Positions 6,473 through 13,924 of a stretch of 13,924 nt of DNA are shown one piece after another. This stretch comes from UBA1738 sp003453455 (GTDB lineage: Bacteria > Bacillota > Clostridia > UBA1381). The stretch's first letter is position 1. Every line of letters begins with the position of its first letter. The translations under genes and the position numbers were made by a program. The stretch spans positions 1 through 13,924 of the forward strand of contig CAMOOX010000036.1 in the NCBI GenBank assembly GCA_946621875.1. The letters run 5' to 3'. The notes beneath the pieces are model-generated. The model ran no database searches and was not told the origin of the DNA. It saw nothing but the letters and a program-made list of their open reading frames with translations.

Positions 6473-7606
6473 TTACTGTATCCTCTTTGCAAGTTTTTCG
6501 GTGTTTTCTCTCCTGAATTCCTCAAATCTGTCCTCTTCAATGGCTTTTCGTATCATCGCCGTAAGCTCGTTATAAAAGTACAGGTTGTGCATAACACTAA
6601 GGCGCATTCCTAAAATTTCCTTTGCTTTAAAAAGATGTCTTATGTACGCACGGGAATATTTTTGGCAAACAGGGCAAGAGCATTCTTCATCAATCGGGCG
6701 CATATCACGCTCGTAACATTGATTTAAAAGGTTCATAGTGCCGTGCCTTGTAAAAATAAATGCGTGCCTTGCATTTCGCGAAGGCATAACACAGTCAAAA
6801 AAGTCTATGCCGCGCGCCACGCCCTCAATGATATTTGACGGAGTTCCCACGCCCATAAGATATCTCGGCTTATTCTCCGGGGCATAGGGTAGCGTAACAT
6901 CTAAAATGTGATACATTTCTTCGTGTGTTTCACCCACCGCAAGCCCGCCTATGGCATACCCTGCAAGGTCAAGTTTGGCAATATCCTGCATATTTTTTAT
7001 ACGCAAATCATCAAAAATTCCGCCCTGATTGATGCCGAACAAAAGCTGATTTTTATTTATGGTATCCTCTTTTTTGTTGAGCCTGTCCATTTCTTCTTTG
7101 CATCTTTCAAGCCAACGATATGTGCGCTCACTTGACTTTTTTACATAATCGTAGGGCGCAGGGTTTTCCACACATTCATCAAAAGCCATGGCTATTGTAG
7201 ATGCAAGATTTGACTGTATTTGCATACTTTCCTCAGGACCCATAAAAAGCCGTCTCCCGTCAATGTGCGAATTAAAGGTAACACCCTCTTCGGTAATCTT
7301 TCGCAATTTCGCAAGCGAAAATACCTGAAAACCTCCGCTGTCTGTCAAAATCGGCCCCGTCCAGTTCATAAACTTATGTAATCCGCCCAAATCACGGATA
7401 ACGGCATCCCCCGGGCGCAAGTGCAGATGATATGTATTTGAAAGCTCTATCTGACAGCCGACCGTCTTTAAATCCTCGCTCGACAGTCCACCCTTTATCG
7501 CCGCAAGAGTGCCTACATTCTGGAATACGGGTGTTTCGACAGTGCCGTGAACAGTAGTAAACTGCCCCCTCCTTGCAAGTCCGTTTTTGTGTAAAATTTT
7601 AAACAT
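6473..7606 (-). CDS. tgt: tRNA-guanine transglycosylase
   Basis: A 377-residue bacterial Tgt of normal length. It exchanges guanine 34 in the anticodon of tRNAs with GUN anticodons for the queuosine precursor preQ1. D89 in LTDSGGFQVFS is the expected base-contacting residue and D271 in FFDCVMPSRNARH the nucleophile. GGLAVGE (220-226) lines the base pocket. C309, C311, C314 and H340 form the structural zinc site (CSCPVC ... MHN). ATG at 7606 has a GGAGAA SD 4 bases upstream. It follows queA after 14 bases, so the last two tRNA-level steps of queuosine synthesis in this window are co-transcribed. It is the last gene before the hairpin at 6430-6470. Confidence 0.97.
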   Translation of the reverse strand: MFKILHKNGLARRGQFTTVHGTVETPVFQNVGTLAAIKGGLSSEDLKTVGCQIELSNTYHLHLRPGDAVIRDLGGLHKFMNWTGPILTDSGGFQVFSLAKLRKITEEGVTFNSHIDGRRLFMGPEESMQIQSNLASTIAMAFDECVENPAPYDYVKKSSERTYRWLERCKEEMDRLNKKEDTINKNQLLFGINQGGIFDDLRIKNMQDIAKLDLAGYAIGGLAVGETHEEMYHILDVTLPYAPENKPRYLMGVGTPSNIIEGVARGIDFFDCVMPSRNARHAFIFTRHGTMNLLNQCYERDMRPIDEECSCPVCQKYSRAYIRHLFKAKEILGMRLSVMHNLYFYNELTAMIRKAIEEDRFEEFRRENTEKLAKRIQ

Positions 7607-7620
7607 ATTCTTCTCCGAAA

Positions 7621-8646
7621 TTAAACTATCAGCATCGCATCACCAAAGCTGAAAAATCGATATTTTTCCCGAATTGCCTCGTTATACGCATTCAAAACAT
7701 TTTCTCTGCCTGCAAAAGCACTTACAAGCATAATCAGCGTTGATTCCGGCAGATGAAAGTTCGTGATTAGTCCGTCTATAACATTAAATTTTTTGCCCGG
7801 ATATATAAAAATATCTGTCCAGCCCGTTTTTGGCAAAAGCTCGCCGCCGTCTGCACCTACCGTTTCAAGCGTTCTGGTTGCCGTAGTTCCCACGGCTATT
7901 ACCCTTTTTCCGCTCTTTTTTGTTCGGTTTACAAGCTCTGCTGTTTCCTTAGGCAAAACAAAAAATTCCGAGTGCATTTTGTGGTCCAAAATATCGTCCG
8001 CTTTTACGGGGCGGAATGTACCAAGTCCCACATGCAGCGTTACATATCCGATATTTATGCCCTTTTTCTCTATTTTTTCCAAAAGTTCTTTTGTAAAGTG
8101 AAGTCCGGCTGTCGGAGCAGCTGCTGAGCCTGAATATTTTGCATAAACAGTCTGATATCTGTCCGCATCTTCTAATCTCTTAGTTATATAGTGAGGCAGG
8201 GGCATCTCGCCGAGCTTATCCAAAACCTCCTCAAAAACGCCGTCATATTCAAATTCAACTATCCTGTTCCCATCATTTACAACTTCTTTTACCTTAGCTG
8301 TAAGCTCACCGTTTCCAAACACAAATTCCGCACCCGGTTTTGCTCTTCTGCCGGGCTTTAAAATAACTTCCCATTCATTTAAGCTACGCTTATTCAGTAG
8401 CAAAAACTCGATTTGCGCACCCGTGTCCTTCTTTTTTCCGAAAAGCCGTGCCGGGATTACCTTTGTGTCATTTAAGATAAGACAGTCCCCTTCATTAAGC
8501 TCGTCTATTATATCGTAAAAATGCTTATTGCGTATTTCTCCCGTATTCTTATTAAGGCACATAAGCCTTGACGCGCTTCTGTCCGCAAGCGGTTCCTGCG
8601 CAATAAGCTCTTTCGGCAAATCAAAGTAAAAATCCTGTCTTTTCAT
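7621..8646 (-). CDS. queA: S-adenosylmethionine:tRNA ribosyltransferase-isomerase
   Basis: A 341-residue QueA, full length. It transfers the ribosyl part of S-adenosylmethionine to preQ1-modified tRNA, giving epoxyqueuosine. Signatures include FDLPKELIAQEPLADR (8-23), LILNDTKVIPARLFG, SGSAAAPTAGLHFT, TLHVGLGTFRPV, AVGTTATRTLE and NFHLPESTLIML. The start at 8646 matches the conserved family N-terminus (MKRQDFYFDLP). No good SD is seen before it, which is odd among its neighbours. The amidase stop codon is only 7 bases upstream, so translation may be coupled to the amidase gene. It lies between the amidase gene and tgt in one operon. Confidence 0.97.
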   Translation of the reverse strand: MKRQDFYFDLPKELIAQEPLADRSASRLMCLNKNTGEIRNKHFYDIIDELNEGDCLILNDTKVIPARLFGKKKDTGAQIEFLLLNKRSLNEWEVILKPGRRAKPGAEFVFGNGELTAKVKEVVNDGNRIVEFEYDGVFEEVLDKLGEMPLPHYITKRLEDADRYQTVYAKYSGSAAAPTAGLHFTKELLEKIEKKGINIGYVTLHVGLGTFRPVKADDILDHKMHSEFFVLPKETAELVNRTKKSGKRVIAVGTTATRTLETVGADGGELLPKTGWTDIFIYPGKKFNVIDGLITNFHLPESTLIMLVSAFAGRENVLNAYNEAIREKYRFFSFGDAMLIV

Positions 8647-8653
8647 ATTAAAA

Positions 8654-10237
8654 CTATGGCAATTTTATTTTGCCCAAAACCTCCAAAATTCCTTCTGCTA
8701 TTCCTTTTGCTATTTTTTGCTGATATTCATCAGTAATAAGCTTTGAAAGCTCGTCAGGGTTATTCATAAATCCTATTTCTATAAGATTTGCCGGCATTAC
8801 ACTCTTTCTCGTAACCAAAAGATTACCTGATTTTACCCCTCTTGATGTTGTTCCTGCACTCTCAGCGGCTTTTTTTACAATTATTGACGCCATTTCCTTG
8901 CTTGTAATACCGTATTCTTTTCCATTGTTGCTCTCGCTATAATATATTTCCATTCCCCGCGCCGCCGTTACGGGCATAACGGTAGAGTTTAGGTGTATGC
9001 TCAAAAACAATGCAGCCCCTCTTTTATTTGCAAGCTCCGGACGCTCGTCAAGTGTGGGATATGTATCTCCCTCTCTCGTCATAATGACGGCTACACCTCT
9101 TGACGAAAGTATTTCCTTTACCTTTTTTGCAACAGCAAGCGCTATGGTTTTTTCATAACAAGCCTTGCCCGTTCCTGCCTCCAAAGTGTCAATAATCGGC
9201 TCTTCGGAAGTTAGTGCCTCACGGAAAACTTTAAGTTCCTCTTCTGTCATAAGATTTCCTATGGCTCCTGGGTCTGTTCCGCCGTGTCCGGCATCTAAAA
9301 CGACATATATTTTTCCTCCCGAAAGCTCTGACGGTTTCGGTTTATTCTCATCTTCCTTTTTGCTATCAGCCTTAGTGTCGTCTTTTTTGTCGTCACCCTT
9401 TTCGACAGGGTCTATTTTTGCATTTTTATCTGCCGTTATCTTGAAAATTATATTTTTCCCCGATATTGTAGCAGTATATTTTTCCATATTTTCAGTATCT
9501 ATCGCAATTCTTGTACTGCTATCGTGAAGCCCCAATCTCACTGCCCGCACCGCACCGAGATTTACTTCCTTTTTGTTTGATGTGCTGTAACTCATATTGT
9601 CAACATCAACATAAACCGCACCGCTTGCCGTTACAGCAGGCGATGACATCTTTGAAATATTTCCGCTTGCTGTTACTGTAACAGTAACTATACCGTCCTT
9701 CTCCTCTGCAGAAATTCCCGTAATCTTGTTTTGCGGCTTTTTGGTATCTTCCTTCTTTTCACTTACCTTTATTGCTCCCGAATTTGCATCAAAATCCACC
9801 AAAAGCCCTATGCTGTCCGATACAAACCGCACAGGCACCATTGTTTTTGCCGATTCTCCCCATTTTGCAATAAGCATAGGCGTCACTCCGTCAGGAATTT
9901 TTTGGCTTTTCCCGTCTATGTCCGCTAAATTCGATCCAATCTGTATTTCTACCTTTTTCTCTGAATATTTTATGCCGATACTGCGAGTTTCCGCCCTATA
10001 TGAAACCGCTGCACCAAGCGCCTCAAAAACCTCTCTTACGGGCACAAGCGCCCTGTCATTAAAAATAATAGGTTCAAGCGGAAGGTCTTTAAGCTCCTTT
10101 CCGTTTACCCAGAGAGAAAACACCGAGCCGGTGTAATTATGTACGCCTCCGTCATATTCCAGTATCATTGATGCCGATACTGCCGTATTGAAAAGGATAC
10201 AGCAAAGAATTGCCAATATAAATGCTAACCTTTTCAC
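8654..10237 (-). CDS. Secreted N-acetylmuramoyl-L-alanine amidase (Amidase_3) with wall-binding N-terminus
   Basis: A 527-residue exported protein. It has a signal peptide (1-22, cleavage likely after VSA), a Cu-amine-oxidase-like domain (about 30-160, with ALVPVREVFEALGA and KTMVPVRFVSDSIG), an AMIN-like beta domain (about 172-270), a Lys/Asp-rich linker (271-308) and a C-terminal Amidase_3 domain (309-527). Zinc ligands are H318 (DAGHGG), E362 (YEK) and H415 (SIHLNS), with catalytic E487 (IEIGF). It should cleave the bond between muramic acid and the stem peptide. An acidic insertion of about 28 residues (328-360) lies between the first two ligands and may act as a regulatory helix. GTG start at 10237 is preceded by GAGGAGG. 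It sits between ruvB and queA. Its role in vegetative growth or sporulation is unknown. Confidence 0.92.
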   Translation of the reverse strand: MKRLAFILAILCCILFNTAVSASMILEYDGGVHNYTGSVFSLWVNGKELKDLPLEPIIFNDRALVPVREVFEALGAAVSYRAETRSIGIKYSEKKVEIQIGSNLADIDGKSQKIPDGVTPMLIAKWGESAKTMVPVRFVSDSIGLLVDFDANSGAIKVSEKKEDTKKPQNKITGISAEEKDGIVTVTVTASGNISKMSSPAVTASGAVYVDVDNMSYSTSNKKEVNLGAVRAVRLGLHDSSTRIAIDTENMEKYTATISGKNIIFKITADKNAKIDPVEKGDDKKDDTKADSKKEDENKPKPSELSGGKIYVVLDAGHGGTDPGAIGNLMTEEELKVFREALTSEEPIIDTLEAGTGKACYEKTIALAVAKKVKEILSSRGVAVIMTREGDTYPTLDERPELANKRGAALFLSIHLNSTVMPVTAARGMEIYYSESNNGKEYGITSKEMASIIVKKAAESAGTTSRGVKSGNLLVTRKSVMPANLIEIGFMNNPDELSKLITDEYQQKIAKGIAEGILEVLGKIKLP

Positions 10238-10252
10238 TTTATTTCCTCCTCT

Positions 10253-11263
10253 TTACTCGGGCTTTTCCATACCAAAATGCGCATAGCCCGCCTGCGTCAC
10301 AATCCTTCCTCTCGGCGTTCTTGAAATGTATCCAAGCTGCATAAGGTACGGCTCATATACATCTTCAATAGTATCAGGTTCTTCTCCTATGGTTGCTGCA
10401 AGGGTTTCAAGACCAACAGGCCCTCCGCCGAAATTTTTAATCATTGCCGTGATCATCTTATTGTCAATCATATCAAGACCTTGCTCGTCAATTTCCATCT
10501 TTTTAAGAGACAAAGCGGCAACCTCTTTTGTTATTTTTCCGTCATACATAACCTGCGCAAAATCTCTTACGCGCTTTAAAAGGCGATTTGAAATTCTGGG
10601 AGTTCCGCGCGAGCGGCTTGCAATCTCTGCCGCACCCTCATCATCAATATCTACTCCCAAAATTTTTGCCGAGCGCTTTATTATCCTCTTTAACTCCTCG
10701 TTTGTATATAATTCAAGTCTTGCCAAAACGCCAAATCTGTCACGAAGCGGCGGCGTCAAAAGTCCTGCTCTTGTTGTTGCGCCTATTAAAGTAAATTTAG
10801 GAAGGTCAAGCCGTATTGATTTTGCCGACGGGCCTTTGCCTATGATTATATCAAGCGCAAAATCCTCCATAGCAGGATAGAGTATCTCTTCAACCGTTCT
10901 TGACATACGGTGAATTTCGTCAATAAAGAGTATATCATTTTGCGAAAGGTTGGTAAGTATCGCCGCCAAATCTCCTGCCTTTTCTATTGCCGGCCCACTC
11001 GTTATACGGATATTTACTCCCATTTCATTAGCGATAACTCCCGCAAGTGTTGTTTTTCCAAGACCGGGAGGTCCGTACAAGAGCACATGGTCAAGAGGCT
11101 CACGCCGCTTCTTTGCCGCATTTATAAAAATGCTGAGGTTTCCCTTTACCTGTTCCTGCCCGACATATTCACCGAGCTCCCTTGGGCGCAGACCTACCTC
11201 TATATCAGCGTCTTCTTCCAAAAAATCGCCCGTTACAATTCGCTCATTATCATCAAAAATCAT
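10253..11263 (-). CDS. ruvB: Holliday junction branch migration motor RuvB
   Basis: A 336-residue AAA+ ATPase that forms the hexameric motor driving branch migration of Holliday junctions loaded by RuvA. Walker A is GPPGLGKT (64-71), Walker B IDEIH (114-118), and the sensor-1 region GATTRAG (161-167). LTPPLRDRFG (169-178) carries conserved arginines, and GGPVGLETLAATIGEE lies in the C-terminal winged-helix domain. The ATG at 11263 is 3 bases after the ruvA stop, and its SD (GAGGT) lies inside the end of ruvA, so the two are translationally linked. Confidence 0.98.
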   Translation of the reverse strand: MIFDDNERIVTGDFLEEDADIEVGLRPRELGEYVGQEQVKGNLSIFINAAKKRREPLDHVLLYGPPGLGKTTLAGVIANEMGVNIRITSGPAIEKAGDLAAILTNLSQNDILFIDEIHRMSRTVEEILYPAMEDFALDIIIGKGPSAKSIRLDLPKFTLIGATTRAGLLTPPLRDRFGVLARLELYTNEELKRIIKRSAKILGVDIDDEGAAEIASRSRGTPRISNRLLKRVRDFAQVMYDGKITKEVAALSLKKMEIDEQGLDMIDNKMITAMIKNFGGGPVGLETLAATIGEEPDTIEDVYEPYLMQLGYISRTPRGRIVTQAGYAHFGMEKPE

Positions 11264-11266
11264 ATT

Positions 11267-11854
11267 TTACCTCATTAACTTTACAAGCGCACGCTTTACA
11301 ATTTCCTCTGTTTTTAAGGTGTCGTCTATCCCGGAAACAGCATTTTTCGCGTCGTTTTGCGAATATCCCAAAACCATGAGAGCGCTGACTGCCTCACTTT
11401 GCGCATCTGTACTTATCACACTTTGCGCATTGCTCTCGTCCGGCACAATATCGGAGTTTTTAAGCTTGTCCAAAAGTTCTAAAACAATTCTCTGCGCCAT
11501 TTTTGCGCCTACGCCCTGTGCCTTTGTTAAAAGTTTTGTGTCCTTTGTCATAACTGCAAGAGCAAGCTCTTTTGGCGTCATCACCGAAAGCACCGCAAGC
11601 GCGGCTTTTGGTCCCACTCCCGAAACGGACAGAAGGTTTATGAACATTGTATGCTCTTCCTCTGATGCAAAGCCGTAAAGGTCAAATACATCTTCATGAA
11701 CATTTAAATATGTATATAGCGTCACGCGGTCGCCTTCGCGGAAACTTCCAAGAGTTTTTGCCGAGGTATAGAGCTTATACCCCACACCGCCGTTATCTAT
11801 TACCGCAAAATTGTCCCCTTTTATGGCAAGTTCGCCCTTTATGTAATAATACAT
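11267..11854 (-). CDS. ruvA: Holliday junction DNA-binding protein RuvA
   Basis: A 195-residue RuvA. The N-terminal OB-fold starts MYYYIKGEL, the middle domain has two helix-hairpin-helix motifs (VSGVGPKAALAVLS and AQGVGAKMAQRIVLEL), and the C-terminal domain III (ALMVLGYSQNDAKNAV) contacts RuvB. ATG at 11854 is chosen since GAAGGGAG lies about 7 bases upstream and the family begins MYxYIxG. The TTG 30 bases earlier, at 11884, lacks that support. It binds four-way junctions as a tetramer. It is the first gene of the ruvA-ruvB-amidase-queA-tgt run. Confidence 0.97.
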   Translation of the reverse strand: MYYYIKGELAIKGDNFAVIDNGGVGYKLYTSAKTLGSFREGDRVTLYTYLNVHEDVFDLYGFASEEEHTMFINLLSVSGVGPKAALAVLSVMTPKELALAVMTKDTKLLTKAQGVGAKMAQRIVLELLDKLKNSDIVPDESNAQSVISTDAQSEAVSALMVLGYSQNDAKNAVSGIDDTLKTEEIVKRALVKLMR

Positions 11855-11891
11855 TCGGTTTCTCCCTTCAATTTTTTGGTACAATCCGCCG

Positions 11892-11931
11892 ATTATAGTA
11901 AAATTATATCACATTTTGCCACACTCTGCTT
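11892..11931 (-). promoter_or_regulatory. Possible promoter(s) between ruvC and ruvA
   Basis: Two minus-strand TATAAT hexamers lie at 11903-11908 (preceded by TGA, extended -10) and 11892-11897. Neither has a good -35 box at 16-18 bases. They suggest that ruvAB and the genes downstream can be transcribed without ruvC. Confidence 0.45.
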
Positions 11932-11962
11932 TTACATTTACTTTACAAGTAAGTGACGGTTT

Positions 11963-12463
11963 TTACAGGCGGTTTGTTCCAAGCTCGTCATTTATTTTTG
12001 CAGAATGTGCGTGACATATAGCAACAGCAAGCGCATCTGCGGCATCATCAGGACGCGGTATTGCATTCAGGTTCAAAAGCATTTTTACCATTTGCTGAAT
12101 TTGTGCCTTTTCTGCCCTGCCGTAGCCTGTAATTGCCTGCTTTATTTGAAGCGGCGTGTACTCAAAAATCGGAATTTCACGCGCCGCTGTTTCCGCAACC
12201 AAAACCCCTCTTGCCTGCGCTACCGCAATCGCCGTTTTTGCGTTATTATTGAAAAACAGTTCCTCTATTGCCACCGCATCAGGTTGGTATTTTTCAAGAT
12301 AATCGTTTATCTCCTCCTTGATTTTTCTAAGACGGAGGCTCGTTATCATTGATGCATCGGTGGTAATCGCATTATATTCAAGCGGTCTGAAATGATTTCC
12401 TGTGTATTCTATTACCCCTATGCCGACAATGGCATATCCGGGGTCAATCCCTAAAATCAGCAT
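11963..12463 (-). CDS. ruvC: Holliday junction resolvase RuvC
   Basis: A 166-residue RuvC nuclease with an RNase H-like fold. The four catalytic acidic residues are visible: D7 (ILGIDPGYA), E67 (VAIEELFF), D140 and D143 (PDDAADALAVAICH). It cuts Holliday junctions symmetrically after RuvAB branch migration. ATG at 12463 has a strong SD (GAGGAGAGG). It has its own promoter at 12494-12522 and is separated from ruvA by about 108 bases holding a further candidate promoter. Confidence 0.98.
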   Translation of the reverse strand: MLILGIDPGYAIVGIGVIEYTGNHFRPLEYNAITTDASMITSLRLRKIKEEINDYLEKYQPDAVAIEELFFNNNAKTAIAVAQARGVLVAETAAREIPIFEYTPLQIKQAITGYGRAEKAQIQQMVKMLLNLNAIPRPDDAADALAVAICHAHSAKINDELGTNRL

Positions 12464-12493
12464 TTTTCCTCTCCTCTTCGCCGGTATATCTTT

Positions 12494-12522
12494 ATTCTAC
12501 ATCAAAAACATAAAAAATTCAA
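12494..12522 (-). promoter_or_regulatory. Sigma-A type promoter of ruvC
   Basis: On the minus strand TTGAAT (12517-12522) and TAGAAT (12494-12499) are spaced by exactly 17 bases, about 31 bases before the ruvC ATG. Confidence 0.62.
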
Positions 12523-12541
12523 TCTTTCAGTAAAGAAAAGC

Positions 12542-12559
12542 GCTCATTTAATAATGAGC
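12542..12559 (-). terminator. Probable terminator of the AlkD-like gene
   Basis: A 7-bp stem GCTCATT/AATGAGC with a four-base loop, followed on the minus strand by GCTTTTCTTT. The AlkD-like stop codon (TGA, 12546-12544) lies in the 3' arm. The plus strand also has a T run after the stem (12560-12565). The stem is short, so strength is uncertain. Confidence 0.5.
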
Positions 12560-13218
12560 TTTTTTAAGTACCTTTTTTGCTTTTCGGTTATTCTGTAACT
12601 TTCTATCGCTTTCTGAATAGTTTTTTTATGTACCCATTCGGTCAAACGCTTTTCTTCAAGATATTTAACTGTACAATCCCACTTCTTAGCAAGTGCTGTG
12701 GCAAAATACCACGCAATCATCATATTTATATAGTATTCATCGGATTTTACATTGCTTACCATTTTTAAATATTTTTCATTAAAATCCCCGTCCAGAAAAT
12801 GTGTCATAAGCATTTCTATTGCAAATCTTACTGTGTATGTATGCCTTGAATTCAGCCATTTTTTTATTTCTAAAATCAGCTTTTCTTTGTTCTTCTTAAA
12901 GCACTTAGGGCGAATTCCATCGCAGGTTGCCCAATTATCCACATACGGCAAAAATTCATTTAATTTTTCAATGCATTCATCAAAATCCGGAATTTGCGAT
13001 ATCAAAAATGCATGAAGGTTATTTTCTTCATAATATTGGTGCGGCAATCCCCTAAAAATCTCCTCTGCTTTTGGATTTATTTCCTTTGCAAATGCGCGGA
13101 GATTAGGTGTTCTTACTCCGATAATTGTATTTTTTTCAATATTTGGAACAAGCCGTGCGTGAAAATCACGATACTCTGTATCCTTCATAGAAAAAAGGGT
13201 TTTCTGTATGTCTGTCAT
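12544..13218 (-). CDS. DNA alkylation repair protein, AlkD-like HEAT-repeat family
   Basis: A 224-residue all-helical protein of the DNA_alkylation (AlkD) family. Recognisable stretches are IGVRTPNLRAFAKEI (33-47), QYYEENNLHAFLI, LPYVDNWATCD, WLNSRHTYTVRFAIEMLM, YYINMMIAWYFATALAKKW and KAIESYR. True AlkD enzymes excise N3- and N7-alkylated bases without base flipping. The pattern here looks more like the Firmicute AlkD2-type branch, some members of which lack glycosylase activity, so catalytic function is not assured. ATG at 13218 has an AAGGAGA SD 7 bases upstream. It is monocistronic, with a near-consensus promoter. It appears more AT-rich by eye than its neighbours. Confidence 0.85.
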   Translation of the reverse strand: MTDIQKTLFSMKDTEYRDFHARLVPNIEKNTIIGVRTPNLRAFAKEINPKAEEIFRGLPHQYYEENNLHAFLISQIPDFDECIEKLNEFLPYVDNWATCDGIRPKCFKKNKEKLILEIKKWLNSRHTYTVRFAIEMLMTHFLDGDFNEKYLKMVSNVKSDEYYINMMIAWYFATALAKKWDCTVKYLEEKRLTEWVHKKTIQKAIESYRITEKQKRYLKKLIIK

Positions 13219-13242
13219 CTTATTTTCTCCTTGTTTTTCCTA

Positions 13243-13271
13243 ATTCTATTATTTTTTTACAAATATGTCAA
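13243..13271 (-). promoter_or_regulatory. Near-consensus sigma-A promoter of the AlkD-like gene
   Basis: On the minus strand a perfect TTGACA (13266-13271) is followed after 17 bases by TAGAAT (13243-13248). This is the best -35 in the window and suggests strong constitutive expression. Confidence 0.8.
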
Positions 13272-13290
13272 CAGCGATTTACAAAACATC

Positions 13291-13319
13291 TTGCAAATTC
13301 CAAAAAAATAATATATAAT
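13291..13319 (+). promoter_or_regulatory. Sigma-A promoter of pgsA
   Basis: TTGCAA (13291-13296) and perfect TATAAT (13314-13319) are separated by 17 bases. It points away from the AlkD-like promoter; the two -35 boxes are 19 bases apart and do not overlap. Confidence 0.78.
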
Positions 13320-13358
13320 ATCCTTGGTAATTATTGTTAAAGTTTAATCGGAGGCGTT

Positions 13359-13913
13359 ATGAACAAGCTTTTTACAAAAAAGAATATTTTGACTATACCA
13401 AACCTTTTGAGCCTTTTGCGGATTTTGATGATTCCTATTATTGTCTGGCTATACATATCCAAGCAAAATTACCGCGCGGCAACGGCTGTAATAATTTTGT
13501 CAGGACTTACCGATGTTGCGGACGGGATAATCGCAAGAAAGTTCAATATGGTGTCAGATTTTGGGAAAATTCTTGACCCGATTGCAGACAAGCTGACGCA
13601 GGGCACGCTCATTATAAGCCTTTCGCTTAAATATCCCAAAATGATATGGCTCATCGCCCTGTTTACTGCAAAAGAATTTATTATGGCACTTTTGGGGTAT
13701 ATCACGATAAGAAATACCGACTCGGTAAACAGCGCAAAATGGTATGGAAAGCTAAGTACCTTCGTGTTGTATGCTTCTATGATTTTGATGGTACTTATTC
13801 CCGATTTGCCTACTTCTATTGTTAATACCTTAATCCTACTGTGTGCCGCAATCCTGTGCCTTTCCCTTTTTATGTATACAAGATTTTATGTGCGGATTTT
13901 GTGCAAGGGGTAA
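13359..13913 (+). CDS. pgsA: CDP-diacylglycerol--glycerol-3-phosphate 3-phosphatidyltransferase
   Basis: A 184-residue polytopic membrane enzyme of the CDP-alcohol phosphatidyltransferase family. The complete active-site motif is present as D52, D55-G56, A59-R60, G69, D73 and D77. Hydrophobic segments follow on both sides of it, and the N-terminal TIPNLLSLLRI stretch is typical of PgsA. It makes phosphatidylglycerophosphate from CDP-diacylglycerol and glycerol 3-phosphate, the committed step to phosphatidylglycerol and cardiolipin. Another CDP-alcohol substrate is possible but less likely. ATG at 13359 has GGAGG 4 bases upstream. The stop is complete at 13911-13913, and the last 11 bases of the window hold nothing recognisable. 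Confidence 0.92.
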   Translation: MNKLFTKKNILTIPNLLSLLRILMIPIIVWLYISKQNYRAATAVIILSGLTDVADGIIARKFNMVSDFGKILDPIADKLTQGTLIISLSLKYPKMIWLIALFTAKEFIMALLGYITIRNTDSVNSAKWYGKLSTFVLYASMILMVLIPDLPTSIVNTLILLCAAILCLSLFMYTRFYVRILCKG

Positions 13914-13924
13914 GCTTTAAGTAA

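Noticed and set aside
6446..6480. Sigma-E promoter upstream of spoIID
   Set aside because: CATATAGAT resembles a -10 element, but the -35 position has only a poor match, so I do not list it as a feature.
10950..11678. A 242-codon plus-strand open frame opposite ruvA and ruvB
   Set aside because: It is antisense to two well-conserved genes, is Ser/Pro-rich in the way of antisense shadows, and matches no family I recognise.
11855..11884. Ten-residue upstream extension of RuvA from a TTG codon
   Set aside because: ATG 11854 has a good SD and matches the conserved RuvA N-terminus; the TTG has neither.
11938..11952. TTACTT/AAGTAA hairpin between ruvC and ruvA
   Set aside because: Six mostly A-T pairs with no following T run on the minus strand; unlikely to be a terminator.
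1..13924. Mobile elements, CRISPR arrays, defence genes, tRNA or rRNA genes
   Set aside because: No transposase, phage, repeat-spacer or RNA gene pattern was found. The degenerate XerD is in a conserved spoIIM neighbourhood and shows no sign of being part of an integrative element.

Overview
The window looks like chromosome of a low-GC, endospore-forming Firmicute, most likely of the class Clostridia. The reasons are two engulfment genes (spoIIM and spoIID), a DUF4364 winged-helix gene, strong Shine-Dalgarno (SD) sequences of the GGAGG type, TATAAT-rich promoters, and the familiar clostridial order ruvC-ruvA-ruvB ... queA-tgt. No phage, transposon, CRISPR array, tRNA or rRNA was seen. Coding density is high and no gene-free stretch exceeds about 165 bases.

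Layout by region. (1) 1-2936, minus strand: an aspartate aminotransferase gene with its own promoter, then spoIIM, then a xerD-type recombinase gene with its own promoter. (2) 2937-4824, minus strand: a tightly overlapping rnhB-yraN-M19 dipeptidase operon. (3) 4825-5470: overlapping divergent promoters, and a plus-strand DUF4364 gene that ends tail-to-tail with spoIID. (4) 5467-12463, minus strand: ruvC (own promoter), then ruvA-ruvB-amidase-queA-tgt with short gaps, then spoIID behind a hairpin. (5) 12464-13924: a minus-strand AlkD-like gene and a plus-strand pgsA gene, divergent from one another, each with a near-consensus sigma-A promoter.

Functional themes. RuvABC resolves Holliday junctions. 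QueA and Tgt act in queuosine modification of tRNA. RNase HII and the AlkD-like protein belong to nucleic-acid maintenance. SpoIIM and SpoIID are two of the three proteins of the engulfment peptidoglycan machine (SpoIID-SpoIIM-SpoIIP); spoIIP is not in the window. A secreted Amidase_3 enzyme with a Cu-amine-oxidase-like wall-binding region adds another peptidoglycan hydrolase. PgsA makes phosphatidylglycerophosphate.

Most of the window is ordinary housekeeping sequence, and I do not see a clearly new multi-gene system. Three details deserve attention. First, the XerD-like recombinase has lost three of the conserved catalytic positions (Arg I to Lys, the beta-hairpin Lys missing, His II to Tyr) but keeps the nucleophilic Tyr. 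Second, both sporulation genes, spoIIM and spoIID, begin directly behind a terminator-like hairpin whose 3' arm contains their SD sequence. Third, DUF4364 and spoIID end in a perfect 13-bp palindrome that overlaps both stop codons and encodes the same C-terminal residues, DEEN, on both strands.
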